From positions 1-64,000 of the forward strand of contig NZ_LGDD01000212.1 of NCBI RefSeq assembly GCF_001279695.1: a DNA stretch of 64,000 nt, in the 5' to 3' direction. The position numbers and the translations under genes were made by a program. Of this stretch, positions 17,804 to 25,880 are shown one piece after another (the stretch's first letter is position 1; every line of letters starts with the position of its first letter). A model generated the notes under the pieces. It saw only the letters and a list, made by a program, of their open reading frames with translations. It did not search any database and was not told the DNA's origin. This stretch comes from Streptomyces sp. WM6378 (lineage in GTDB: Bacteria; Actinomycetota; Actinomycetes; Streptomycetales; Streptomycetaceae).

Positions 17804-18694
17804 ATGTCGAGTCCTACAGACGCACGGTTTGGCCACACCCCACATCGCGTGGCCACAGCTGCCGACGTCAACACCCGCTGGGTGTCCGGAGCTATCAACG
17901 AGGGTCTCGTAGACGGGTCGGCGCTTGAGGGCGAAGACGTAATCGTGATCCGGAGCTACGCGTTCCTGGACCGAGTCGTCTGGCCCGGTGAACGTCGCGA
18001 CCCCAAGGACTCGCGGCAGACAGCACTTTGGCAGAAGCTCGCGCTCAACACCGTTCGTGACGCGCTCACCTCGCCTGAGACAAACCCGGACACCGTGGTA
18101 TGGGCCAGTAAAGAGGGAGCCGTCTCCACGCACACGCCGCAGGACGCTGCTGCGTACGCCGCACGTACTTCCGACCGCACGGTGGTCAAACTCCCGGTCG
18201 GGTCATGGGCGGCTGCGCTCCCTCACCCGTTCGAAATCCGCTACGCCACGCGGGACTTCGACGAGGACACCCGCATCGTCTCCCGCGCAGCTGGCACACC
18301 TCTGTCACTCCTGCACCGCCTCGCCGCTGCCGATCTGACCGACCTCCATCGCCTGAGCACTCACGACGTCATCGTGCTCAAAGCCGCTGCATCCCTCGAT
18401 GGTGTCGCCTGGTCGCAGACCACCTTCACAACTACTGGGCTGCATCAGGGGTTCGCCACATGGGTTTCGGCCGCTCTGCAGGCCGTACGTCAGGCCCTCA
18501 CACACCCGGAGCTGAGCATCCACACCAGCGTGTGGGCCACTCCAAATGTCGCAGTGGTGACGCATACAACGGGCGACGCGGCGAAGTGGCTGATCGACGA
18601 CCTCAACGATCAACCCGTCATCCGCCTCCCGGTCGGCGCCTGGGCACACAACACCTCAGATCCCTTCCTCGACGCCTCACCAGCAGTGGGGTGA
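17804..18694 (+). CDS. Unknown protein made of two repeated halves
   Basis: A 296-residue soluble protein. I do not recognise the family, but it is clearly an internal duplication. Residues about 15-145 and 155-290 share the order: HTH-like N-terminal helices, a D/H-VIVIR or VIVLK strand, LDxVxW, a VRxALTxPE helix, an N/S-xxTxVWAxxxxAVxTHT strand, and an ending VKLPVGSWA or IRLPVGAWA. The ATG at 17804 follows AAGGAG by 8 bases. It lies downstream of parAB and the right repeat array and upstream of a strong hairpin, as a single-gene unit. One guess is a plasmid maintenance or DNA-binding protein. Confidence 0.75.
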   Translation: MSSPTDARFGHTPHRVATAADVNTRWVSGAINEGLVDGSALEGEDVIVIRSYAFLDRVVWPGERRDPKDSRQTALWQKLALNTVRDALTSPETNPDTVVWASKEGAVSTHTPQDAAAYAARTSDRTVVKLPVGSWAAALPHPFEIRYATRDFDEDTRIVSRAAGTPLSLLHRLAAADLTDLHRLSTHDVIVLKAAASLDGVAWSQTTFTTTGLHQGFATWVSAALQAVRQALTHPELSIHTSVWATPNVAVVTHTTGDAAKWLIDDLNDQPVIRLPVGAWAHNTSDPFLDASPAVG

Positions 18695-18712
18695 CCTGCC
18701 CCATCCAACAGA

Positions 18713-18748
18713 CAACGGCGGCCCCTGGAGTATCTGGGACCGCCGTTG
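18713..18748 (+). terminator. Terminator-like hairpin
   Basis: Stem CAACGGCGG with CCGCCGTTG around an 18-base inner part that can itself pair (CCC with GGG). It lies 18 bases after the stop of the two-half protein gene. Confidence 0.6.
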
Positions 18749-18880
18749 ACAGCCGAGTCGGATATGCCGACGCGGGATCGTAAGGACACCCCCAGTATGC
18801 ACGCACCCCCGGGAAATCCCAGATTCACACGGCTACCACCTGCGGACGAACTGCGCCCCAAGCCTGCTTCGTCCGTTCTC

Positions 18881-18944
18881 TGCGCCCGTGTGTCCTGGTG
18901 GGAAGCCGTGACACGACGGCTTCCCACCAGGGCACACGGGCGCA
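18881..18944. other. Very long perfect hairpin (29-bp stem)
   Basis: The inverted repeat starts with TGCGCCCGTGTG and CCTGGTGGGAAGCCGT. A 6-base loop GACACG follows, then the complement up to CACACGGGCGCA. All 29 positions pair, one as a T-G wobble. It lies in a 493-base gene-free gap (18695-19187) that also holds the hairpins at 18713 and 19035. It is much longer than ordinary terminators, so it may be a structured RNA, a replication or transfer site, or a very strong bidirectional terminator. Confidence 0.7.
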
Positions 18945-19034
18945 TGCCGTGTCGCAGTGAAGGACTCCCTGTCTCCGCGACGACCGGATCTTTTCCACAG
19001 GACTCCTGCTGCAGAGTGACTCGAAGCGCGACGA

Positions 19035-19057
19035 GCCCGGGACTAGTGATCCCGGGC
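19035..19057. other. Short hairpin upstream of the large winged-helix gene
   Basis: Inverted repeat GCCCGGGA and TCCCGGGC with a 7-base loop CTAGTGA. It lies about 130 bases before the next gene, so it may be an operator or attenuator for it. The function is not visible from sequence alone. Confidence 0.45.
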
Positions 19058-19187
19058 CGTGCGCACTGCATGGAGGGGGTGTCGGTCAGCCAGATAGCCA
19101 GCTGAGTTCCGGTGTCGCCGGGTCCGTTTATCGTGCTTGCCCTAGCCAATCGGACCGCGGTGACGGAGTTCCCTTCCCTCCTCGATT

Positions 19188-21875
19188 ATGGAGCAGATCA
19201 TCGCTATCCGTACGAGGGCTGGCTCAGTCATGCCAAAATCGGCTGGCCGAGTGGCTCGTTCCAAGGTTGCCGGCATGTCTCTGAGGCGTCTTGCCCGTCA
19301 GGGGCGGGTGATTGACCAGGCCGGTCCGGTCCCGCCTAAGGGACCTGATGACCCGTTGGTGCTGAGCGACACGATGCGCGCGCGATTCCAGTCCGCGCTG
19401 GATGCGCTCCTCGGTGACCCTGGTGTCCGCGGCCGTCCCGATGCCGAGCGGCTGGCTGTGGTGGTGCTGCTCGTGAAGGCTTCTGTGGGTTCCTCGAAGT
19501 TGGCGCTCCGGGCGGGAGAGATGGCCCGGTGGCTGGGCTTTAACAAGTCCTACGTCCTGCGGAGTGTGCTGCCGGGGCTGCGTGGGGCGGGTGCAGTGAG
19601 CACCGAGGTGACACAGGACTCGCAGGGATACGTCGATGGGCTGGAGTGGGAACTGCTGCCGCTGACGGCGGCGCTCGGTGTCCGGGGCGGTCCGCTGGTC
19701 CTGGACAAGGCGGAGGCGGCGACGCTGCTGCGTTTCTGCGAGCGGCTGTTCGCCCCTGGGTGGGCTCCGGTGGACAAGGCGCCGACGCCACCCGGTCTGC
19801 TGGGCGGCCGGCGGGGGAGGGGCGCGGCGACGGCCCGGTTGGCGCTGCTGCAGTTGGCGTTGAAGGCCCGCCCGAACGGGCGGGTGAGGTTGGACGGCGG
19901 TGCCGTCAAGAGCGGGCACCGACGAGCTGCCGCGACGATCGGTCACCTCCTGGGCTGCGGGGTCGAGGACGCCGAGCTGGTGCTGGATGACCTGATCGCC
20001 GAGGGCCTGGTCGAGTTCAAAGCGTCTTCTCCTGGGGGATGTTCCGGCGAGCGGTTGTCGATTCCCGCAGTCGCCGATGCTCACGGACGTGGCGCGGAGG
20101 CCGAGTCGCCTGCCGTGCCCGGGGATGCAGGCGAGGTACCTGGTAGCGAGCCGGGTTGTGCCAGGTGCGGGATGTCCGGGGCTGAGACGGAGGTCGGCTC
20201 TGAGCTCGTCCTCGAAGGCGACGGGTGGGTCCAGGAGGCTTTCGACGTCGTTGATGTGGGCGTTTCCGTCGACGAGGTTGGTGCACTCAGGGATCAGTCA
20301 CTGCCCGCGCTCGACTCGAAGGGCCTCGAAACATTCCCTGACCTGGGGGAATGCTCCCCGTCAGGTGAGGGTTCCGAAGTGTCTTCCGGTGTCGTGCACC
20401 ACGCCTCCCACGCTCCGTTGGCTGATGTAGATGGGTCTCTCTCGCTCTCTGTTGGGTTTTCCGGCGAAGCCGCTCCTGGGTCCTGTGGTCTGCCGGAGCG
20501 CGCGGGTGCCCGCGAGGACCGGACGGACCGCAGCGAGGAAGCTTCGGCTGCGGGGGAGCGGGTGCTGGGCGGCCCGCTACGCGGGGAAAAGCGCAAGGAA
20601 ACGGCTCCGGGGTCAGCTGAGGTGACGGGGCGTCATTTCTCAAAGCGCTCCGCGCCGCAGGCCGGGCAGGTGATGTTCGTCAAGCCGGCCTCGGTGCCGG
20701 AGGATCTGGCGTTGGTGCTCGCACCGGTGCGGTCGGTGTGGGAGCGGATCACCCGCTCGGCCGCCCGGCGGCATGTCGCGGCGGCCGTGCGGGTCCAACT
20801 CGGCGTGGTGCGTGGGGTCCTGGGCCCGCAGGAGGCCGAACGCGTGCTCGCTGACCGCCTGGGGCGGCGGCTCGGGGAGCAGATGGGGCGACCGGTGACC
20901 GATCCGGTGGGGTGGATCCTCGGCCGGGGGCTGGTCCAGCGGGCGTGGTGCTGGTCCGAGCTGTGCGACGAGGGCTGGCGGATGGACACCGGCGCCGGCT
21001 GCCCCAGTTGCCAGAGCTTGATCGGGGACCGGCGGGGACAGCGCGCGAGCATGTGGGCCCAAGCGGCCCGCGACATGGCCGGCGCCACACCGCAGGTCCT
21101 GCAGGCCGAGGTCGAGCAGCGGTTGAACACCGCCGTGAGGCGCGAAGCCGAGCTCCGGGTCGTGCGGCATGAGGAGGCCCTGGCCGAGCAGCAGGCCCGT
21201 GCCCGGGCCCTCGAGCAGCGGCGGGCTGAGCAGGCCGTTGCCGAGGAGGAGCGCCGTCGGCAGCCGTGTGCGGACTGCGGGACTCCCGACGCGGGCGGCC
21301 GGTGCCTGCCGTGTACCCAACGCCGCACGGTGGAGCGGCTGCTGGCCGAGACGGTCGATCTCGCGGTGATGGCCCGCTCCGATCTCACCGACCCGGCCGA
21401 GGTCGCCGAGGTCACCGCCCGGTGCACGGCCAACACCCAGGTGCTGCTGGAACAGCACCTGGCACCGCTGCGCAGTGAATCCCCGGAGGAAGTGGTGCTG
21501 CTGTTCGCGGCGCGTTGGAGGCTGGACGAGCTCCGGAACCAGCGCCTCCAGGGCCTGCGCGACCGGCTGATGCGGTCGGGCCAGGCCACGGCCGAGGCCG
21601 ACCAGGCCTACGCGGCCACGATGCGCTCGCAGCACCGCTATCCGACCCCGCCGGCGGCCGTCGCGGCCGCCGAACGCGCGGCCGAGGAGGCGCGGTTGCG
21701 CACCGCGGAGTTCCTGCTCGCCGACCGGACCCGGCAGCTGCGGGCCGCCCGCGGCCTCCAGCCCGAGCGGCCGGTGCCCACCGACTGGGCAAGGCGCTGT
21801 GCCGAACTCGCTGCCCAGCCCCTGACCGAGGAACGCACCGCTGACGTACCCCGGGCGGCGGTGAGTGCAGCGTGA
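19188..21875 (+). CDS. Large winged-helix/zinc-motif protein, possible replication protein
   Basis: An 895-residue protein. The N-terminal part has two helix-turn-helix-like regions (about 95-150, LRAGEMARWLGFNKSYVLRS; and about 230-280). An acidic low-complexity linker spans about 285-480. The C-terminal part has a CPSCQ motif (about 603), a long coiled coil (about 635-690, rich in Arg, Ala and Glu) and a CADCG...CLPC zinc-ribbon-like motif (about 691-708). I do not recognise the family. Its size, DNA-binding look and place after parAB suggest plasmid replication or its control. The ATG at 19188 lacks a good ribosome site; the ATG at 19233 is an alternative. It is followed closely by another HTH protein on the same strand. 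Confidence 0.6.
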   Translation: MEQIIAIRTRAGSVMPKSAGRVARSKVAGMSLRRLARQGRVIDQAGPVPPKGPDDPLVLSDTMRARFQSALDALLGDPGVRGRPDAERLAVVVLLVKASVGSSKLALRAGEMARWLGFNKSYVLRSVLPGLRGAGAVSTEVTQDSQGYVDGLEWELLPLTAALGVRGGPLVLDKAEAATLLRFCERLFAPGWAPVDKAPTPPGLLGGRRGRGAATARLALLQLALKARPNGRVRLDGGAVKSGHRRAAATIGHLLGCGVEDAELVLDDLIAEGLVEFKASSPGGCSGERLSIPAVADAHGRGAEAESPAVPGDAGEVPGSEPGCARCGMSGAETEVGSELVLEGDGWVQEAFDVVDVGVSVDEVGALRDQSLPALDSKGLETFPDLGECSPSGEGSEVSSGVVHHASHAPLADVDGSLSLSVGFSGEAAPGSCGLPERAGAREDRTDRSEEASAAGERVLGGPLRGEKRKETAPGSAEVTGRHFSKRSAPQAGQVMFVKPASVPEDLALVLAPVRSVWERITRSAARRHVAAAVRVQLGVVRGVLGPQEAERVLADRLGRRLGEQMGRPVTDPVGWILGRGLVQRAWCWSELCDEGWRMDTGAGCPSCQSLIGDRRGQRASMWAQAARDMAGATPQVLQAEVEQRLNTAVRREAELRVVRHEEALAEQQARARALEQRRAEQAVAEEERRRQPCADCGTPDAGGRCLPCTQRRTVERLLAETVDLAVMARSDLTDPAEVAEVTARCTANTQVLLEQHLAPLRSESPEEVVLLFAARWRLDELRNQRLQGLRDRLMRSGQATAEADQAYAATMRSQHRYPTPPAAVAAAERAAEEARLRTAEFLLADRTRQLRAARGLQPERPVPTDWARRCAELAAQPLTEERTADVPRAAVSAA

Positions 21876-21987
21876 ACCCGACCGCCACCCTGCAACCCCA
21901 GGTTTTCGTACGGTTCGCCTCACCTGGACCGCGGCTCGGGGCGCGACGTCGGCCGGTGGTGTCCCCACCGCGACCGGGGGAGCTGTC

Positions 21988-23313
21988 ATGAGCGCCCGGA
22001 CTGTGTGGCGGGCGCGGCGGGCCACGGTGCCGGTGTGGGAGCGGCGTCCGCTCACCGACCGCTCCAAGCGCCTGCTTCTCGAAGGTGACGTGCATGGCCG
22101 CTACGCCGGACACAACGAATCCGAGGCCGGCTACCGGCTCACGGCCGCCCTGGCGCTGGCCTGCTCCCAACCTGGCCGGCAGTGGACGCCCGCCGACTTC
22201 CACGAGGCCCTCCTCTACTCCCCGACTCCGGGCGGATGGTGGGCGCGCAAGCTCCGCGAACGCAAAGGCGGCGAGTACGCCGAGACCAAGCTCACCGCGA
22301 TGCTGGACAAGGCCCGCCGGTTCGCCGACACCCACGGCACGATCACCGGCCGCGAGGACGCCACCGAACACGTTGTCGAGATCCGGCACGTCATCGAGTC
22401 GCTCGCCTGGAGGTCCCGCGGCGGGGGAGCAGTCGACCTCAAGAACCTCGCCGCCCGCCTCACGTTGTGCGAGCGCTCCGGCGGACTGGACCACACGATC
22501 GCCGTGCGGCCACTCGCCGAGGCCATGGGCTGTGCACGGTCGACTGCTGAGCAGAGCAACGGTCGACTGGAGAAGGCCGGCTGGATCGTCAAGGAAGCAG
22601 TCGGCCGGGGAAAGAACCATGGCACCCGATGGCGTCTGCAGGTCCCCCCGGCTGTCCGCGAATACCTGGCGGGGGCAGATTCGGGACAGTCACTGACCCC
22701 CCACCCACCACCGCAGCTGGAAAGTGTCCCGGACCTGCACACGTTCACCGACACCGCCGCCCTCGCCGACGTGATGGCCCACGATGCTTGCCACCACCGT
22801 GCCCACGGAACCAGCGGCGCCCGCCTGCTGGCCTGCCTGGACCCCACCGAGGGACTCAGCCCGGCTGCCCTGCGCCAGGCGACCACCCTGCACCGCACCA
22901 CCATCAGCCGACATCTGAAGAACCTCGTGGCCAGCGGTCTGGCCCGTGAACGCGAGGGCCTGTACTACCTGGCCCCTGAACTCGCCGGCCCCGTACGCCT
23001 CCACCCCGACGACCGGGCCCTCGACCAGGCTGCCGAGCAGCACGGAACCACCGGGATGGGAGAGCGCCGGCGCGCCCGCCACGCCCGTGAACGTACGAAC
23101 TTCCAGCGCTGGCTCACCGAACGCACCCTGCGCTACCGGAGACCGCGACCAAGGCCTCGCCTCGTACCCGAAGGCATCGTCGACCCCGCGACCGGCGAAC
23201 TCCTCGACGAACGATGGCGCGGCTGGGACACCTCCGACCCCGCCCGCCCCGTCTGGCTCGCCCCCGGCGCAATCCCGCTGCCCAACCAGCCCACGCCGAC
23301 GCAGGCGGCATGA
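21988..23313 (+). CDS. Winged-helix protein, possible replication protein
   Basis: A 441-residue protein with three recognisable DNA-binding-like parts: a segment at about 50-110 (WTPADFHEALLYSPTPGGWW), a winged-helix region around 160-220 (VRPLAEAMGCARSTAEQSNG, then KAGWIVKEAV) and a second around 290-340 (LSPAALRQATTLHRTTISRH, then a LVASGLAREREGLYYLAP wing). The C-terminal tail is basic and Pro-rich. I chose the ATG at 21988 because GGGGGAG precedes it. Earlier in-frame residues are Arg/Thr-rich shadow. Paired with the preceding 895-residue gene, it could be a second replication or regulatory subunit. The family is not identified. Confidence 0.65.
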   Translation: MSARTVWRARRATVPVWERRPLTDRSKRLLLEGDVHGRYAGHNESEAGYRLTAALALACSQPGRQWTPADFHEALLYSPTPGGWWARKLRERKGGEYAETKLTAMLDKARRFADTHGTITGREDATEHVVEIRHVIESLAWRSRGGGAVDLKNLAARLTLCERSGGLDHTIAVRPLAEAMGCARSTAEQSNGRLEKAGWIVKEAVGRGKNHGTRWRLQVPPAVREYLAGADSGQSLTPHPPPQLESVPDLHTFTDTAALADVMAHDACHHRAHGTSGARLLACLDPTEGLSPAALRQATTLHRTTISRHLKNLVASGLAREREGLYYLAPELAGPVRLHPDDRALDQAAEQHGTTGMGERRRARHARERTNFQRWLTERTLRYRRPRPRPRLVPEGIVDPATGELLDERWRGWDTSDPARPVWLAPGAIPLPNQPTPTQAA

Positions 23314-23398
23314 GTCAACCCGCCGTCGTGGTGAAGATGAAACGTGAAACAGACCCAACTAGCTTCAACAGAACTCTAGTTGACCCGAGACTGGTCCC

Positions 23399-23830
23399 AT
23401 GACCAGCGACCTCAAGGGTTCCCAGTCCCCGCATGCCCTCATCCAGAGCGTGATCATCAGCTATGGCGACGGACACTGCGACGCTCCCCGAGGCGACGCA
23501 CTGCGCGTGGATACCCGCCCGCTCCGCAACCCGCCCGAGGACCCGGCCGTCCGTGCCCGGATGCTCCACGCCAACGGCCTGGACCCCGAAGTACGTGCCT
23601 ACGTCCGCAACTCACCGGGCGCCGAGCGCCTGATCGAGCGCAGCGCCCGCCGCGCCCTCGCGCTCCTCGCCCAAGCGAGCGACGGCCGGCGCGTCGACCT
23701 GCACGTGGTGTGCGGGGGCGGCCGCCACCGGTCGGTCGCCGTCGCAGAGGATCTCGCCGACCTCCTACGAGCCGCCGGCTACGGCGTGGAGACCGAACAC
23801 CTCCACATCGACCGGCCGATCCTGCCATGA
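23399..23830 (+). CDS. RapZ C-terminal-domain-like protein
   Basis: A 143-residue protein with the signature VVCGGGRHRSVAVAEDLADLL at the C-terminal half, which corresponds to the CTGG-HRSV loop of the RapZ C-terminal domain. Preceding parts (VDTRPLRNPP, VRAYVRNSPGAERLI) also follow that domain. In RapZ it binds RNA and regulates RNase E; here there is no N-terminal kinase domain, so only the nucleic-acid or ligand-binding half is present. Such stand-alone forms occur on Streptomyces plasmids, and their job is unknown. Its stop overlaps the next start (ATGA). Confidence 0.75.
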   Translation: MTSDLKGSQSPHALIQSVIISYGDGHCDAPRGDALRVDTRPLRNPPEDPAVRARMLHANGLDPEVRAYVRNSPGAERLIERSARRALALLAQASDGRRVDLHVVCGGGRHRSVAVAEDLADLLRAAGYGVETEHLHIDRPILP

Positions 23831-24081
23831 CATGGCAACCGATTCTCACCGAACACGAACTGACCGCGCTTCGACTCCTCGCGCGCGGCCTGCACCACAC
23901 GGAGATCGCCAAGGTGCTCAAGGTGCGCCCGGAGACCGCAGGCCGGCTGCTGCACGGCGCCCAGAGCGGGCTACGCGCACGCACGCTCCCCCACACAGTC
24001 GCGCGCGGCTACGAGACCGGCATCATCCAGCCCGGGCCTCTGGCATACCCGAACGGGCACGGCACACCCCCGGCGCCATGA
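23827..24081 (+). CDS. Small LuxR-type HTH protein
   Basis: An 84-residue protein that is almost only a GerE/LuxR-type helix-turn-helix: LTEHELTALRLLARGLHHTE, IAKVLKVRPETAGRLLHGAQ. No receiver or ligand domain is present. The ATG overlaps the stop of the RapZ-C-like gene (ATGA), so the two are co-translated and probably act together. The downstream 190 bases show no further gene on this strand. Confidence 0.65.
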   Translation: MTWQPILTEHELTALRLLARGLHHTEIAKVLKVRPETAGRLLHGAQSGLRARTLPHTVARGYETGIIQPGPLAYPNGHGTPPAP

Positions 24082-24270
24082 CGACCCTCCAGCGGATACC
24101 CGAGTCCGCCAAATCCCTGCTCTTCAGCTACGCCGCGCCGTGCGGAGACCTGGCCTGTGCCACCCCGGGCTGGCCCAGGAGGCCGCCACCGACCCATCGC
24201 CCGTCCCGTCGTGGAACCGGAGAACTGTACGGTGCCCGGCGCCGCGGAGGTCCGTGCCCACGCCGCCGGA

Positions 24271-24780
24271 CTAGGCCACCATCCGGGCAAGCCCCTGCAC
24301 CACGCGCAAGGACGCAGGACTCAGCCCCTCAGCCTCCGCCTCCCCGAACACCCGCAGGGCGAAAGACCGGGCCGAACGGCGGGGAAGCACACGGGTGTTG
24401 AAGGCCGTGGACGCCATCAACAAGGTGGTGCCGAAGCTGCGCGCGGCGACGCGCAGCTTCAGCGGATCACCGGCGTGGGCGGCACTTATCAGGTCGACGG
24501 CGCACTCGGCGAGTTCACGCTGCTCCTTGCGCACGGTGCGTACCGCGTCGAAGCAGAAGTACAAGATCACCGGCACGAGGGGGAGGAGGCTGGACGTGGC
24601 GAAGTCGGCGGTCAGCGCCTCGTCCCAGCCGATGTCCAGCCACCACAGGAGTACCGGTGCTCCTGTGGCGGCGAGCAGTGGCCAGGCGATGGCCGAACCC
24701 CACGCCGCGGCGGTGAACCGCCGGCGCACTGCCACCGATGTCAGCGTCGGCGCTTCTCCATCGTCCATGAGGAGCATCAT
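24271..24780 (-). CDS. Membrane protein, paralogue A
   Basis: A 169-residue protein with two hydrophobic helices in the first 75 residues (AAWGSAIAWPLLAATGAPVLLWW and LLPLVPVILYFCF) and a helical cytoplasmic C-terminus. It is a close paralogue of the gene at 46344-46859: long identical blocks include RRRFTAAAWGSAIAWPLL, DIGWDEALTADFA and YFCFDAVRTVRKEQ. I chose the ATG at 24780 because the ATGATG start and preceding GAGCAGGC are conserved between the two copies. The function is unknown. Confidence 0.6.
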   Translation of the reverse strand: MMLLMDDGEAPTLTSVAVRRRFTAAAWGSAIAWPLLAATGAPVLLWWLDIGWDEALTADFATSSLLPLVPVILYFCFDAVRTVRKEQRELAECAVDLISAAHAGDPLKLRVAARSFGTTLLMASTAFNTRVLPRRSARSFALRVFGEAEAEGLSPASLRVVQGLARMVA

Positions 24781-24794
24781 GCCTGCTCGCACCA

Positions 24795-25028
24795 TCAGGC
24801 AGCCGATCGGGCGGGTGCCCAGACCGAGCTGAGCGCGTGGCCGGCGCGCTCAGCTCGGTCCGACCCGGACGTGGTGTCCCCGGCGCTCAGGGGATCCAGC
24901 TCCCGATGGCGGGTGCCGCGGCCGCGCTTGTCGCTCCGCAGCCGGGCGGCCGTCTCCGCAGCGAAGCAGAAGCATCGGCTCCGTGGGTGATCACGGCGGT
25001 CTCGAATGATCGTCGGCGCCACAGTCAT
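24795..25028 (-). pseudogene. Degenerate homologue of the ORF at 46874
   Basis: The C-terminal part (AGDTT, then AERAGHALSSVWAP) resembles that of the frame at 46874-47083 (SGDTTPG, then AERGHHILRAVWTP). Both lie just upstream of the paralogous membrane protein, so a two-gene cassette was duplicated. Here the N-terminal part is Arg/Asp-rich and not gene-like, so this copy is probably broken. Confidence 0.3.
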
Positions 25029-25218
25029 ATCCGGAGAAGGGATCCGCCTGGGCAGCTTCGCCCCGATGCTGGAACTGCTCTAGTCTCCAGGGCCGGCGGC
25101 AGAGGTGCTCGGTGAAATGCTCGGCCTCGACAGCACCAACAACTGTCAGAGCACCCCGGGCATCACAGAGCTGTCTCGCCTTACGCCCAGGAGCCCTTGG
25201 AACTGTTCAGGAAACACA

Positions 25219-25248
25219 GATGGGGGCCCGAGCAGCCGGGCCCCCATC
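25219..25248 (-). terminator. Terminator of the tRNA-Met gene
   Basis: A perfect 12-bp stem, GATGGGGGCCCG with CGGGCCCCCATC, and a 6-base loop, starting 7 bases beyond the 3' end of the tRNA. Confidence 0.8.
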
Positions 25249-25254
25249 TTCCAG

Positions 25255-25328
25255 TAGCGGGGACAGGATTTGAACCTGCGACCTCTGGGTTATGAGCCCA
25301 GCGAGCTACCGAGCTGCTCCACCCCGCG
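25255..25328 (-). tRNA. tRNA-Met, initiator type (anticodon CAT)
   Basis: A complete cloverleaf on the minus strand: acceptor stem CGCGGGG/CCCCGCT with the first pair mismatched (C1-T72), D stem GAGC/GCTC with a purine at position 11, anticodon arm CTGGG-CTCATAA-CCCAG, and T arm GCAGG-TTCAAAT-CCTGT. The unpaired first position, A11 and the three G-C pairs next to the anticodon loop mark it as an initiator (fMet) tRNA. CCA is not encoded, as usual in actinobacteria. A terminator follows at 25219-25248. Its presence in a mobile-element context is unusual and could mark an integration target. Confidence 0.92.
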
Positions 25329-25622
25329 TCGGTAGCGCCACTCTACACTGGCACGGTGCCACTCGGCCCTGGCCTCTCCGCAACGTGACCAGCGACTTCG
25401 CCAGGCTGCTCGCGGACCACCGATACGAACCCATGCGCCGGCACACCCGTCCCCAGCGCGACGGTCCAGGCGACGGTCGACGCTCGTCTCGGGTACCTGG
25501 ACATCCGGTCGCGGTTCCACACCGGATGGGGCGGCCGGCGGCTGCGGCCAGGTTCCTGAAGCCCGTTCGGGGCCTTTGCTGTTCCCTCTTTCCGAGGCCT
25601 GCCGGATTGCTAGAGTGGGAGC

Positions 25623-25868
25623 GTGCTCTCCGCGCGAGCGGAGGTGGACCCGTGATCGATATCGTTCCGTCGCGCAGGTCGAACGCACCCTTTTTCCCCG
25701 CCGACGCGGGGGGGGGGTCCGGACGTGCAAAGCTCTCCCCTTTTTGGGAAGTGCTCCCCGCCGCTGCGGGGGTGAAGCGGTGTCTGCTCTCTGCCGGGCA
25801 GGGATGCATGTGCCGCCTCAAAGGCAGTGACGATCTTGCGTGTTCCCCGTGCCCGCGGGCGATCCGAA
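25623..25868 (+). CRISPR. Degenerate CRISPR-like repeat units (orphan)
   Basis: Units with the shape of Streptomyces type I-E repeats. At 25623: GTGCTCTCCGCGCGAGCGGA then GGTGGACCC. At 25691: TTTTTCCCCGCCGACGCGGG. At 25751: GTGCTCCCCGCCGCTGCGGG then GGTGAAGCG. A weaker one is at 25840: GTGTTCCCCGTGCCCGCGGG. The first three have a 6-bp stem with a 4-base loop. Spacing is 68, 60 and 89 bases, so only the middle interval fits the usual 60-61. No cas gene is in the window. It is either a decayed mini-array or a set of regulatory hairpins before the following HTH gene. Confidence 0.35.
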
Positions 25869-25880
25869 AGGCGGTCCGAG

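Noticed and set aside
24157..24990. 277-residue plus-strand gene
   Set aside because: It is antisense to the membrane protein conserved in two copies and has no ribosome site.
25255..25328. tRNA gene as a proven integration site
   Set aside because: I found no second copy of its 3' end and no integrase in the window, so this remains only a possibility.
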